Assembly (NCBI RefSeq): GCF_040939125.1
Contig: NZ_CP162495.1
Location: 3,286,001 to 3,350,000, forward strand
DNA: 64,000 bases
DNA from: Clostridium sp. BJN0013
GTDB taxonomy: Bacteria > Bacillota > Clostridia > Clostridiales > Clostridiaceae
Reading direction: 5' to 3'
Positions within the stretch are counted from its first letter, which is position 1; the number at the start of each line of letters is the position of its first letter. The position numbers were made by a program, and so were the translations under genes. This document shows, in pieces, positions 30,781 through 40,231 of the stretch. The notes under the pieces are model-generated. The model saw nothing but the letters and a program-made list of their open reading frames with translations, was not told the DNA's origin and did no database searches.

Positions 30781-31395
30781 TTACTTTAATCTAACACTTT
30801 TCAATTCCTTACAAAGTGAGCTAAATAATTTTTCATTCTTATTATCCAAAGCTCCATCTATAAGAGTATATAAAATTTCAGTATAAAGTTTTTCCCTTTC
30901 TTTTTTCATTAAAGGCTCTATTATATAATTCATATAATAAATGGATGACTTGCCCACATTATCTAAATTCATATTTTTTAACATACCTATATAAAATTCC
31001 AATTCTGTTATTGATATACTGAAAAACAATCTAGTTGAATCTTTTTCCACAGATATTTTTATCATTTCTTTATTAAGAAAAGTCAATTCTATACTGTTAA
31101 AGTTTTCTACTTGAAATTTTTCACTTTTATTATTTGAAGTTTTAAAGTTAGTTAAAAACTTTATATAATTTAAAAAATCTTTCTCCTCAAGTTCAAAATC
31201 ATTTAATATGGTTTTAAAACCACATCTCTTTTTAAAAGAAATTTTATATTTACTATGTCCATTTATATTTTTTCTAGCTAAAATTAAAATGCTGTCTACA
31301 AACTTATCCATGGCTCTTTTAGGAATCAGCTTTATTCCATACTTAAATCCATTATGCTCTTTTCTATCAGAAACAATAAAATCACTTATATCCAT
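30781..31395 (-). CDS. Hypothetical protein
   Basis: A 204-residue soluble, Lys/Asn-rich protein behind AAAAGGAG (plus-strand CTCCTTTT at about 31405). No signal peptide, membrane segment or motif I recognise. Single gene, divergent from the MBL-fold gene. Intact frame and normal codon use for this genome. Confidence 0.6.
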   Translation of the reverse strand: MDISDFIVSDRKEHNGFKYGIKLIPKRAMDKFVDSILILARKNINGHSKYKISFKKRCGFKTILNDFELEEKDFLNYIKFLTNFKTSNNKSEKFQVENFNSIELTFLNKEMIKISVEKDSTRLFFSISITELEFYIGMLKNMNLDNVGKSSIYYMNYIIEPLMKKEREKLYTEILYTLIDGALDNKNEKLFSSLCKELKSVRLK

Positions 31396-31620
31396 AAATT
31401 TATCTCCTTTTTAAGTAATATCCGTATTTTAAATCATACTTTTCTATTATAAACGAAAAAAATCGCTTTTTGCGTTTATGCACAATATTAAAAAAGTTTA
31501 AAAAATAATCCCTTAAAACTATATTATTCTACTTATATACTTTTTTTATATTCTTTTATATTATATAATTTACTTGTAAACTTTAAGTTAATAATATTTT
31601 AAATATAAGAAGGTGGCATT

Positions 31621-32472
31621 TTGAAAATAACTACTTTAATAGAAGATTCTTTAGAACATAATAAAAACTTGACAAGAGAACATGGACTTTCATTTTTTAT
31701 ACAATATTCAAAACTCAATATACTATTTGATACAGGTAAAAGTGAAAATTTTATAAAAAACGCTAAAGATATGGATATTGATTTAAATAAAACAAATTAC
31801 ATTATAATAAGTCACGCCCATTATGATCATGGTAATGGATTAAAAAGTTTCACCCAAAATTTTACTATAAGGCCTAAAATAATATTAAGCAAATATTTTT
31901 TCTCCAACGGCAAAAAATACTATTATAATAAAGATAGTGTTAAAAGTGATAAAAAACTTCACTATATAGGAGTAAATTTTGATGAAAAATTTTTAAAAGA
32001 AAATTCCTTTAAAGTACAATATATAACTTCAGATGAAACAGAAATAGAAAAAGGTATTTATGTGTTTACAAATTTTAAGTCCTACTATGATTTTGAAAAA
32101 CTAAATTCCAATATGAGAGTAAAGACAGATGAAAATTTTCAGATTGATAACTTTAAAGATGAAATATGTATAGGGATGGATACTCCAAAAGGACTTTTAA
32201 TACTTTTAGGCTGTTCTCACCCTGGAATATTAAATATGATAAAATCCATTGAAATTAAGTCAAATAAAAATATATTTGGAATAATTGGAGGAACTCATTT
32301 AATGGAAGCTTCCAGGGATAGAATAGAAAAAACTATAGAAGAATTTAAAAAAATGAATATAGAAATATTAGGAGCTTCCCACTGTACAGGTGCTGTTGCA
32401 TATTCGCAATTAAAAACCTCATGTGACAACTTTTTTGTAAATTCTACCGGTTCTTCTCTATCAATTCCTTAA
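31621..32472 (+). CDS. MBL-fold metallohydrolase
   Basis: A 283-residue protein starting with TTG behind AAGGTGG. It has the metallo-beta-lactamase core SHAHYDHGNGL (H-x-H-x-D-H) plus later metal ligands GCSHPGI, GGTHLM and ASHCTG. The layout resembles the archaeal/bacterial group related to the RFA-P synthase-like (pterin) hydrolases. The substrate cannot be told from sequence. Single gene with a strong terminator. Confidence 0.82.
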   Translation: MKITTLIEDSLEHNKNLTREHGLSFFIQYSKLNILFDTGKSENFIKNAKDMDIDLNKTNYIIISHAHYDHGNGLKSFTQNFTIRPKIILSKYFFSNGKKYYYNKDSVKSDKKLHYIGVNFDEKFLKENSFKVQYITSDETEIEKGIYVFTNFKSYYDFEKLNSNMRVKTDENFQIDNFKDEICIGMDTPKGLLILLGCSHPGILNMIKSIEIKSNKNIFGIIGGTHLMEASRDRIEKTIEEFKKMNIEILGASHCTGAVAYSQLKTSCDNFFVNSTGSSLSIP

Positions 32473-32505
32473 TCACTTATGGAATTTACTATTTACATTC
32501 CAATT

Positions 32506-32536
32506 AAAAAAATCAAGGTATCTGCCTTGATTTTTT
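32506..32536. terminator. Bidirectional terminator
   Basis: AAAAAATCAAGG and CCTTGATTTTTT around a 7-nt loop, between the convergent MBL and cfa genes. Confidence 0.88.
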
Positions 32537-32543
32537 AACATAA

Positions 32544-33728
32544 CTAACCTTCATATAAATAATCTCTAGTCATAGGGATATCATTATTAAGTCCCTTTGT
32601 AAATAAAAACTGATGTATATCCATTACTCCATAATGAAAAGAAGCGGAACAAGCATTCAGATAAAGTCTCCACATTCTTATGAAACTATCGTCTTTAAGT
32701 TTTTTAATTTCCTCTACCTTATTCTCAAAATTTTCAGCCCAACATTTTAATGTCTTAAAATAATGTAATCTTAAACTCTCTGCATCTATGAGATGTAGAT
32801 CATTATCTGCCATTAAACTTACTAATTGTCTTATAGATGGTATATAACCCCCCGGAAATATGTATTTCTTAATCCATTGATTTACTTCTCCCTCTTTTTG
32901 TGCTGTAATACAGTGAAGAAGTGATATACCTCTTTCTTTTAACATGGCTTTTACATCTTCCATATAAGAAGATAAATTCTGCCTCCCTACATGTTCAATC
33001 ATTCCTACACTAACTATTCTGTCAAATTTACATTTTTCTTTAACTAATTCTCTATAATCCACTAATTTTACTTGAACTTTTCTCTGCAAATTATTTTCTA
33101 ATATTTCCTTATTTGTCTTTTCAAATTGTTTTTTACTTAAAGTTATACCTAACGCATCTACTCCATATTTTAGGGCAGCTGTAATAATTAATTTTCCCCA
33201 ACCACAGCCTATATCTAAAAGCTTTTGACCTGGTTTCAATTGAAGTTTTTTCAATATATAATTTACCTTATTTACTTGAGCCTGATGAAGTGAATCTTCT
33301 TCACTCTTAAAATATGCACAGGAATAAGTCATGGTTTCATCTAGCCAGAGACTGTAAAAATCATCACCTAAATCATAATGATATTGTACATCTTCTTTGC
33401 TTTTTTTAACATTATTTGGAAGTACTTTGTAAAGCTTTGAAAATATTTCAGCTTTATGTAAGAAACTATCTTTATTCTTATATACCGATTCTATTACTTC
33501 TCTAATATTTCCTTCAAAATCAATTAGATTATTCATATAGGCTTCTCCTATTGCAAGGAAAGGATCCGTCAAAATATCTTTTTTAGAAATATGTCCATTT
33601 ATATATATCTTAAATTTTGCTTTTCCATCTCCATATTTGTCTTCCGTACCATCCCAATACCTGACCTCTACTGTATCTGAAAAAGCATTTTGTAGAAATT
33701 TCTTGAAAAATACTTTGTCTAATGCCAT
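32544..33728 (-). CDS. cfa: Cyclopropane-fatty-acyl-phospholipid synthase
   Basis: A 394-residue SAM-dependent methyltransferase: DIGCGWGKL SAM-binding loop, then GITLSKKQ and the C-terminal substrate region with GGYIPS. It methylenates cis double bonds of membrane lipids, typically in stationary phase. Full family length. Single gene behind a GGAGG site. Confidence 0.93.
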   Translation of the reverse strand: MALDKVFFKKFLQNAFSDTVEVRYWDGTEDKYGDGKAKFKIYINGHISKKDILTDPFLAIGEAYMNNLIDFEGNIREVIESVYKNKDSFLHKAEIFSKLYKVLPNNVKKSKEDVQYHYDLGDDFYSLWLDETMTYSCAYFKSEEDSLHQAQVNKVNYILKKLQLKPGQKLLDIGCGWGKLIITAALKYGVDALGITLSKKQFEKTNKEILENNLQRKVQVKLVDYRELVKEKCKFDRIVSVGMIEHVGRQNLSSYMEDVKAMLKERGISLLHCITAQKEGEVNQWIKKYIFPGGYIPSIRQLVSLMADNDLHLIDAESLRLHYFKTLKCWAENFENKVEEIKKLKDDSFIRMWRLYLNACSASFHYGVMDIHQFLFTKGLNNDIPMTRDYLYEG

Positions 33729-33903
33729 ATTACTCCTCCTATTCTAAATACGAACATGAAAATAAATCCAATATATTTATGATAAGTTATCTGAAAATTT
33801 ATATCAATTTACAAAAACTCTTAAATTTCAAGAAAAATTAAATTATACTATAAAAATACGCCTATATACCACTTATATCTTACATAACCGTAAAAATTTA
33901 ATT

Positions 33904-35241
33904 TTATTCATCTAATTCCTGGTTTTTCTTCCTATCAGATATGTATATTTTCAAAACTTCTATTCTCTTTTCATCTATCTTTTCTACTTTGAAAATTATA
34001 TTTTCATACTCTACAGTATTCTCCTCACCTTCCTTTGGAATACTTCCCAGAAGCTCTATTACAAAACCACCTATAGTATCTGAATTATCTGATTTTAATT
34101 CTAAATCTAAGAACTCATTTACCTCATATATGGATAGAAGTCCACTAACCAAATAAGTATTTTCATCCAGCTTACTTATATACTGTTCATTATCATCATA
34201 TTCGTCAAATATATTACCCATTACTTCCTCAATTAAATCTTCTATGGTTACAATACCTGAAAATCCGCCATATTCATCAATTAAAATTGCCATGTGATTT
34301 TTAGTACTTTGAAGTTCCTTAAAAAGTACACCTATATTTTTATTTTCCGGCACAAAATAAGGTGTTCTAAGCAAAGGTCTTATATCTATATTATCTATAG
34401 AAGTCTTCATAATCTCCACAAATAAGTCTTTAATATAAAGTATACCTATTATATTATCTGTATCATCTTTATAGACAGGTATTCTAGAATATTTTTCTTC
34501 CATTATATCTTTAACACTATGAGAAAACACATTATCTATATCCATGCCAAATACCTCTGTTCTGGGAGTCATCACTTCCTTAGCCACTTTATCATCAAAT
34601 TCAAATATCCTTTCTATCATACGCAGCTCGGACTGATTAAAAATTCCATTTTCCTGTCCAAGTTCTATAATGGATCTTATTTCTTCTTCAGATACCTTAT
34701 TTTCTACATTCTCTGTACTTAAACTAAATAATTTCATAATTAAATTGGTAGAACCTGAAAGTAATTTTACAAAAGGAATCATAATCTTGTTTACAAATAA
34801 AATAGGTTTTATGAATGCCATTGCTATTATTTCTGAATGCTGCAGTGCAATCCTTTTTGGAAATAATTCTCCAAGCACAAGAGTAATATAGGATAACAAT
34901 ATAGTTATGACAATTACAGCTACTTTACTGCTGTATGGAATATTTATCTTATCTAAATAAACTGCAAATCTTGTTGACAGGGTAGTAGCTGCATATGCAC
35001 TGGCAAAAAATCCTGCGAGAGTTATACCCACTTGTATTGTGGCTAAAAAATTACTAGGGTCATCCAATAGATTCAATATTATACGTGCCTTCTTATTTCC
35101 TTCCTCTGCCAGATAGGAAATTCTTCTTTTATTTAAAGCAACTATAGCCATTTCTACTGCTGAAAAAAATGCATTGATTACTGTAAGAATTAATATTAAA
35201 ATAAGTTCTAATATTACGTTATTTTGCCAGCTCATACCCAT
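33904..35241 (-). CDS. CorC/HlyC-type membrane protein with CBS pair
   Basis: A 445-residue protein: N-terminal CNNM/DUF21 membrane domain (about 1-190, three to four segments), the linker motif MTPRTEVFG, two CBS domains (about 205-335, IPVYKDDTDNIIGILYIKDL and DEYGGFSGIVTIEDLIEEV), and a C-terminal CorC_HlyC domain. Family members are linked to Mg2+/metal export. Single gene at the left flank of the GC-rich island. Confidence 0.88.
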   Translation of the reverse strand: MGMSWQNNVILELILILILTVINAFFSAVEMAIVALNKRRISYLAEEGNKKARIILNLLDDPSNFLATIQVGITLAGFFASAYAATTLSTRFAVYLDKINIPYSSKVAVIVITILLSYITLVLGELFPKRIALQHSEIIAMAFIKPILFVNKIMIPFVKLLSGSTNLIMKLFSLSTENVENKVSEEEIRSIIELGQENGIFNQSELRMIERIFEFDDKVAKEVMTPRTEVFGMDIDNVFSHSVKDIMEEKYSRIPVYKDDTDNIIGILYIKDLFVEIMKTSIDNIDIRPLLRTPYFVPENKNIGVLFKELQSTKNHMAILIDEYGGFSGIVTIEDLIEEVMGNIFDEYDDNEQYISKLDENTYLVSGLLSIYEVNEFLDLELKSDNSDTIGGFVIELLGSIPKEGEENTVEYENIIFKVEKIDEKRIEVLKIYISDRKKNQELDE

Positions 35242-35353
35242 AAACTAATGTATAACTCCCTTCATTTATTTTTAAAGGTTACATTCTTCTATTATGCCTG
35301 TTAAGCTGTAAGTTATTCTTATAATTTTATAGATTTTCAATTCACACTGCTAT

Positions 35354-35497
35354 CTACCAATCTCCACCTTCCAGCCCTGTTCTGTTCTTCCCAAAGATAG
35401 GCATACAGTTATGTTCCGCTGATAATGCTTTTGCCACGGTAGCAGCCAAAGCCCCGTTATTTCCGGTAAGAGAATAAGTAACAACTGCAATATTCAT
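35354..35497 (-). pseudogene. Truncated flavodoxin-like gene
   Basis: A 47-residue frame with a perfect site (GGAGGTTACC) and ATG. MNIAVVTYSLTGNNGALAAT is a flavodoxin phosphate-loop start, but the sequence stops near residue 35-47 while a flavodoxin needs about 140-170. The base composition changes from GC-rich to AT-rich at the stop, so the gene is cut by the island boundary. Last gene of the flavin cassette. Confidence 0.7.
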
Positions 35498-35518
35498 GGT
35501 AACCTCCAAATCGTTTAA

Positions 35519-35977
35519 TCACTTAACTTCTGCCTGCTCCAGAGCGTTTTCCACCGCCTTAAGATGTGCATTGGATGTCAGGGTCGCACCGCTGATTACG
35601 TCCACTTTTAAAGACTGGGATTTAATTACTCTGTTAAACAAATCATTAATGGAAAGCCCGTTTCTTACCTCAGATGTCTGTTTTTCATCGGCCAATGCGC
35701 CCTCAGTTACCTTGATTTTCGTAACAGCTCCCGAGGCTACGGTTACCTCAACCGCGGCGTTTCTGAAGCTGTCTTTCGTTCCGTGGTAAGCACCCGTATA
35801 GACACCGTCGCGCAGCTTTTTAAAATCTACATCAGTGATGGCCATATTTTGAAGCTCATTGCGCCCTGGAGCCGTCAAGACAACTGCTGCACCCAGTCCC
35901 AATGCAATCACACCGACAATTGACAGTATTACAATCCACACTCTAATCTTCCCCTTTCTCTTTTTGACAGTTTTCAT
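35519..35977 (-). CDS. FMN-binding (FMN_bind) membrane-anchored protein
   Basis: A 152-residue protein: basic N-terminus, one membrane segment (about 12-34), then an FMN_bind domain starting DGVYTGAYHG. VISGATLTS matches the flavin-transferase target [D/S]-G-A-T-x-[S/T], so a Thr should carry covalent FMN placed by ApbE, encoded directly upstream. The domain faces outward. Likely a one-electron carrier of a flavin-based electron transfer chain. Behind GAAAGGAAAG. Confidence 0.9.
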   Translation of the reverse strand: MKTVKKRKGKIRVWIVILSIVGVIALGLGAAVVLTAPGRNELQNMAITDVDFKKLRDGVYTGAYHGTKDSFRNAAVEVTVASGAVTKIKVTEGALADEKQTSEVRNGLSINDLFNRVIKSQSLKVDVISGATLTSNAHLKAVENALEQAEVK

Positions 35978-35995
35978 GATATAATCTTTCCTTTC

Positions 35996-36952
35996 CTAAA
36001 TATAGTTTACATTAATTTCGACAGAAGCCTGGAAACGCTGCCGCAATCCCTGCGTGACATATACTCTCAGCTTTTCGTCCACTAAAACTGCCTCTGCTCC
36101 CGAATATTTTTTTATCAGGGCAGTCCCTCTCTCCAGGCCGGCAACAAAGATGGCAGTGGACAATGCATCGGCGGTCATAGCACTGTTTGCCACTACTGTT
36201 ACACTGACAAGTCCGGACTCTGCCGGATACCCGGTAATCGGATTCAAGATATGATGGAACCGTCTGCCTTCCTTGTCGATAAAATACCGTTCATAGTCTC
36301 CAGAAGTAACCACAGCCTTTTCGGTTACTTCGACCGCACCGAGCAGACCATTCAAACGAGGATGCCGAATACCAACAAGCCATGGCGAACCGTCAGGCTT
36401 ATTGCCTAATGTTGAAACATTCCCTCCGATATTGGAAAAGGCAGATGTGACGCCATATTCTTTGAATATCTCCATGAAACGATCGCTGGCAAAGCCTTTG
36501 CCGATACCGCCCAAATCAACAGACTGTCCGGACTTTTTCAACCCTGTCGTTTTTTGAACAGTATTTAATTCCAAATCTTTGTAATTGACAAGGGGGAGAG
36601 CCATCTCTATCTTATTATTTGCAGGAGGCTCCAACGCATGCTTATAGTCCCACAAGTCCACCAGCGGGCCGACGGTAACATCGAATAACCCCTGAGAAAT
36701 AACAGAACATTCAATTGCATGTAAAAGAATTTCATAAGTTTCAGGGCTGACATTTTCACATTTTATGCCTGCAGAACGGTTGATGCGGCTGATATCGCTT
36801 TCCTGCTGAAAACGGCTGAGCAAACGTTCCAGCCTTTGAGACTCATTTTGGACAGCTTTTAATGCTTCAATTGCATGCCTACCAAAAGCCTTGTGAGCCA
36901 TTTCCGTGCCCATGCCTGTATGCGCGGCTTCAACCGCAGCACTTTTATCCAC
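35996..36952 (-). CDS. apbE: ApbE, FAD:protein FMN transferase
   Basis: A 318-residue protein starting with GTG behind GGAGGG. It has family motifs VDLGGIGKGFASDR, SNIGGNVSTLG and the metal-site region MTADALSTAIFVAGLE. It splits FAD and links FMN to Thr in SGAT motifs. Unlike most ApbE proteins it shows no lipoprotein signal, although its presumed target domain is outside the membrane; export or an internal target is unresolved. More GC-rich than the core genes. Confidence 0.9.
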   Translation of the reverse strand: MDKSAAVEAAHTGMGTEMAHKAFGRHAIEALKAVQNESQRLERLLSRFQQESDISRINRSAGIKCENVSPETYEILLHAIECSVISQGLFDVTVGPLVDLWDYKHALEPPANNKIEMALPLVNYKDLELNTVQKTTGLKKSGQSVDLGGIGKGFASDRFMEIFKEYGVTSAFSNIGGNVSTLGNKPDGSPWLVGIRHPRLNGLLGAVEVTEKAVVTSGDYERYFIDKEGRRFHHILNPITGYPAESGLVSVTVVANSAMTADALSTAIFVAGLERGTALIKKYSGAEAVLVDEKLRVYVTQGLRQRFQASVEINVNYI

Positions 36953-37008
36953 GAACTATCCCTCCTTCTTAAGGCTGTTACTTTCACATGTAAAGCTCAG
37001 CTTTTTGT

Positions 37009-37620
37009 TTATGACAATCGATAAGCTTTCTTGAAATACAAATAAGAAAGTACACATACAGGAGTAAAATAGGCACACCAAATTTCTAATACCATAACAC
37101 CTAATAAATCACCGCCTGTCATATCTGCATTAAACAACCCCAGTATTGGAATTATCACGCAAGATACTGCAAAAATACCATGAATCATTAAAAGTGCTTT
37201 TAACCATTTATCCATTTTTGTTGTTACACGAATAGTAAATGCAATAAAAAATGTAGCCAAAGCCATAAAAACGTATCCTAACAAATCATAACTGAAAAAC
37301 AGCCCGAAATTCTTATAATCCAATATTTGAGATGCCTGTTGGCTAAGCTGTGAAAGACGAACAGCAGTCAGCTGTGCAAAATACACCACCATGATCAATA
37401 CAGCATAAACGGAAGCAAAAGCGATTGCTGAATAACTCAAGGCTTTTGTTTTTTTCTCACTATATGAGGCAAAGGAGCAGATCATCGGTACAAATCCCCA
37501 AGCTATAAACATGCTTGAAATATAGCTGCCGAAATCGCTACCGATCATCATTGACAGCGCAAATCCAAGCACAGCAGCTAACGTAATAATGGACGAGTAT
37601 AGTCCTAATTTCCTGTTCAA
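37009..37620 (-). CDS. Multi-span membrane protein of the flavin cassette
   Basis: A 203-residue hydrophobic protein with about six membrane segments, starting with TTG behind GGGAGA. No family is recognised. Between the tetR-like and apbE genes and in the same direction. It may be the membrane partner of the FMN-binding protein; this is only contextual. Confidence 0.6.
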   Translation of the reverse strand: MNRKLGLYSSIITLAAVLGFALSMMIGSDFGSYISSMFIAWGFVPMICSFASYSEKKTKALSYSAIAFASVYAVLIMVVYFAQLTAVRLSQLSQQASQILDYKNFGLFFSYDLLGYVFMALATFFIAFTIRVTTKMDKWLKALLMIHGIFAVSCVIIPILGLFNADMTGGDLLGVMVLEIWCAYFTPVCVLSYLYFKKAYRLS

Positions 37621-37674
37621 AGATTATCTCCCTTCATATTACAAAATGAATTATTCTACTTTTAAATCACTGCA

Positions 37675-38256
37675 TTATTTTTTACAATCGGTCAGACTTC
37701 TAATTGTAAACTCCGTGAGGTAATCCAAAACCTGCGGAAAATACTGCAGTCCGATTTCCTCTTTATGGGTTTCAACAGTAATGATTGCCGTGAAAATGGC
37801 CATAATCAACTCACAGTCAATATCACTCCTCATTTTTCCTTCAGCCTGCCATTTTTTTATTATCTCCAAAAAATCGCTATACATGAAATCAAGACGCTCC
37901 AGCCCTTTTTCTTCACGGAAATGCTGCTCTATTTTACTGAACACGTCCTTGTTATACCATTCCTTCAGGATCGGATTTGAATTCATGCCTTGTAAATTCA
38001 ATGACATTATTTCTTTCACTAAACTCAGCGGATCTTGATTTAGATTAATTGATTTTAAAATACTTTTCTTAAGCTTTTCGTTTTCTTCCATGTATATCGC
38101 CATGAATAATTCCTCTTTAGAGGAGTAGTAATTATAAAACGTGCCTGTACCTATTCCCGCAGCTTTTGTAATATCGGATACATTGGTATCCTTGAAGCCT
38201 TTTGTACTGAACAGTTTCTTCCCACAATCAAATAAATCCTTTTTCGTATTTTTCAA
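37675..38256 (-). CDS. TetR/AcrR family regulator
   Basis: A 193-residue protein starting with TTG behind GGAGG. The N-terminal helix-turn-helix has the family pattern KGFKDTNVSDITKAAGIGTG, then TFYNYYSSKEELF. The C-terminal ligand domain is diverged. It lies second in the cassette, so it likely represses its own operon, perhaps through the inverted repeat at 39108-39123. Confidence 0.9.
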   Translation of the reverse strand: MKNTKKDLFDCGKKLFSTKGFKDTNVSDITKAAGIGTGTFYNYYSSKEELFMAIYMEENEKLKKSILKSINLNQDPLSLVKEIMSLNLQGMNSNPILKEWYNKDVFSKIEQHFREEKGLERLDFMYSDFLEIIKKWQAEGKMRSDIDCELIMAIFTAIITVETHKEEIGLQYFPQVLDYLTEFTIRSLTDCKK

Positions 38257-38301
38257 TGAATAATCCTCCAGTATGTTCTTCTATTAGTTAACGCCATTTT
38301 G

Positions 38302-39072
38302 CTAATTCTGTCTGGACATCAAGCGCCCCAAAAAGTCAAAAATCCGGCCTGCCAGCTTTTTAACGGGGTTCAGGGATACATTGTAATAATAATGGGACTC
38401 AAACCAGCCTTTTTCTTCGTAATGCCGATAGTCGCAATATTCATCATTGAGCATTGCTTTCATGCTTGTCCGGGACATTCTGAACATCATCAGTCTGAAA
38501 AAAGAAGGGGATGGAGGGGCTGTACGCATAAGCTCTCTGTAAAACCTTGCGGCGGTCTTTTTGATTTCATGTGAATTCTTTTCCTGCGCAGCTTTTGTGA
38601 TCGGTTCCAACGTCTTTAGAACGCAGCCTTTCGTAACGCTGAATCCAAAATTTTCTCCCATACTGTCAAGGTACTTCACAATAGAGCTTCCACCGAAAAT
38701 ACCCTGAGTGACAATGGACGTGAAAGCCTTGCCGAAAAAACGCGGCCGATGAAAAACAAACGCAAGCCGGTCTAACAGGTTCTTCATTGACGCTGAAATA
38801 TGAAAGGAATAATTAGGGGTGGCGAAAATGACTCCGTCGGAATTAGTAATTTTATCAATCAGCAAATCCCGGTCGTCCTGTATAGGACAAAATTCTTCTC
38901 CTTTATCAAAACACAGCTTGCAGCCCCTGCAGTAATCAAGCCGACAGTCCTTTAAGAAAACATACTCGAAGTTGATTTCCATGTACGCTTTCAAATTTTT
39001 CTCAAATTCACATACTGCTTCGTAAGTTGCCTGCTTACGAGCACTTCCGATAAATGCGGTAACCTTTCTCAT
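38302..39072 (-). CDS. NADPH-dependent FMN reductase / flavodoxin-fold oxidoreductase with Cys motif
   Basis: A 256-residue protein behind AAGGAGG. Flavodoxin fold: FIGSARKQATYEAV phosphate loop and FATPNYSFHISASMKNLLDR. A C-x2-C-x2-C-type region (DYCRGCKLCFDKGEEFCPI) near residue 48 is typical of iron-sulfur flavoprotein-like NAD(P)H:FMN reductases. First gene of the cassette, with a clear promoter 58 bp upstream. Likely supplies electrons or reduced flavin to the downstream products. Confidence 0.85.
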   Translation of the reverse strand: MRKVTAFIGSARKQATYEAVCEFEKNLKAYMEINFEYVFLKDCRLDYCRGCKLCFDKGEEFCPIQDDRDLLIDKITNSDGVIFATPNYSFHISASMKNLLDRLAFVFHRPRFFGKAFTSIVTQGIFGGSSIVKYLDSMGENFGFSVTKGCVLKTLEPITKAAQEKNSHEIKKTAARFYRELMRTAPPSPSFFRLMMFRMSRTSMKAMLNDEYCDYRHYEEKGWFESHYYYNVSLNPVKKLAGRIFDFLGRLMSRQN

Positions 39073-39107
39073 CGCAGGCCTCCTTCCTAATCAGCAATAA
39101 GATAAAC

Positions 39108-39123
39108 GAATATTTTATTATTC
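39108..39123 (-). promoter_or_regulatory. Candidate TetR operator
   Basis: GAATA-N6-TATTC inverted repeat just downstream of the -10 box of the cassette promoter, a usual place for TetR-type repression. Confidence 0.4.
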
Positions 39124-39129
39124 ATTCAT

Positions 39130-39158
39130 ATTTTAGCATCACCTTGTTTGCCCGTCAA
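39130..39158 (-). promoter_or_regulatory. Promoter of the flavin cassette
   Basis: The minus strand has TTGACG, 17 nt, TAAAAT; about 58 bp from the -10 box to the first ATG. Confidence 0.75.
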
Positions 39159-39248
39159 GCTCTATTAGGAGTTTTTAAATAACACAATTATTGATGAAAG
39201 AAGTAGACTAACATAGCTTGTATAACGTTGTTCAGAGAACTTAAAGCG

Positions 39249-39863
39249 TTACAAGTAGTTATACTCAAAAGAGATAGATCCAGAATGGTCAATCAGGATT
39301 TGGTTCAGCGAATTTCTAACATGCTTTACATCAAAAGTATTCATGCCAAGCTTTTTGCAAATCAACTGAATCATATCATGCTCAGTAACCGATGGAGAAT
39401 GTGCACAGATTCCGTGCTCCACTCTGTTTGCGCAGCGCCACACTACTTCACCGGTTGGCCGCGTAATTCTACGATAATTGGCACCGCACCCCGCACAAAC
39501 CAAAAGGCCGCTTAGTACATTTTGGAAATTGTACCGGGCAGCCTTTCTCTGTGTGGTTCCGTCGTTATTCAGTTGTTGATTTGAGCGCGCTGCTTTTTCA
39601 AACTGGACATCGGTATATTGCTCCAAGCTAATGATGTATGGAACATACTTTGAACGAGACAATATCTTGTCAATCGCTGAGCACCCCCATTTAGCATTTC
39701 CTGTTGGGGAGGATATCTGCTTGCTTTCCAGCATTTTTGCCAGCCCTCCTAAACTATTACCAGCGAGATATTCACTGAAAATCATTTGGATAACATTGGC
39801 TTGGACATTTTCTATAATAATCCTACCAGAGCTATCTGCTATATAACCATAAGGAATTTTCAT
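39249..39863 (-). CDS. Serine recombinase lacking the catalytic domain
   Basis: A 204-residue protein with its own strong site (AAAGGAGGATATCATCA before ATG). It starts exactly at the recombinase domain that follows the catalytic domain in large serine recombinases (IPYGYIADSSGRIIIENVQA). It goes on to the zinc-ribbon domain (LVCAGCGANYRR with WRCANR and HGIC) and ends without the long coiled-coil tail. The catalytic Ser domain is absent, so it cannot cut DNA alone. It could be a fragment, or an accessory DNA-binding protein. Lies between the flavin cassette and the tRNA cluster. Confidence 0.7.
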   Translation of the reverse strand: MKIPYGYIADSSGRIIIENVQANVIQMIFSEYLAGNSLGGLAKMLESKQISSPTGNAKWGCSAIDKILSRSKYVPYIISLEQYTDVQFEKAARSNQQLNNDGTTQRKAARYNFQNVLSGLLVCAGCGANYRRITRPTGEVVWRCANRVEHGICAHSPSVTEHDMIQLICKKLGMNTFDVKHVRNSLNQILIDHSGSISFEYNYL

Positions 39864-40024
39864 TGATGATATCCTCCTTTTAAATATTATCTGTGGGATT
39901 ATAATTGTTAAATTTTTGCTTGGTAGGCCAAACTCCTACGGTAAAGCAAATTCTAAACTGAATTTTCAAAGTTTAATTTTTATCTATAGTTCTCTGTAAG
40001 AGTTATACATTATAGGCGTAAAAA

Positions 40025-40065
40025 AGACAAACCTACTTTTAACTATGCTAAAAATAGGTTTGTCT
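40025..40065 (-). terminator. Terminator of the tRNA cluster
   Basis: Perfect 11-bp arms AGACAAACCTA and TAGGTTTGTCT followed on the minus strand by a T run. Confidence 0.9.
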
Positions 40066-40069
40066 ACTA

Positions 40070-40153
40070 TGGTGCAGGTGAAGGGAGTCGAACCCCCACG
40101 CCATAGGCGCTAGATCCTAAGTCTAGTGCGTCTGCCAATTCCGCCACACCTGC
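40070..40153 (-). tRNA. tRNA-Leu (anticodon TAG)
   Basis: Acceptor GCAGGTG pairs with CACCTGC. The anticodon loop is in CTAGA-CTTAGGAT-CTAG, reading leucine codon CUA. It has a long variable arm as in class II tRNAs, T-loop GTTCGAC (complement of plus-strand GTCGAAC), and encoded ACCA end. Last of a Gln-Lys-Leu unit. Confidence 0.93.
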
Positions 40154-40231
40154 ATATATAAAAACAAATATTAGCCTTTCTAATTTATTATACACCATAG
40201 TTCATTAAAAATCTACAATATTCTTTCAAAT

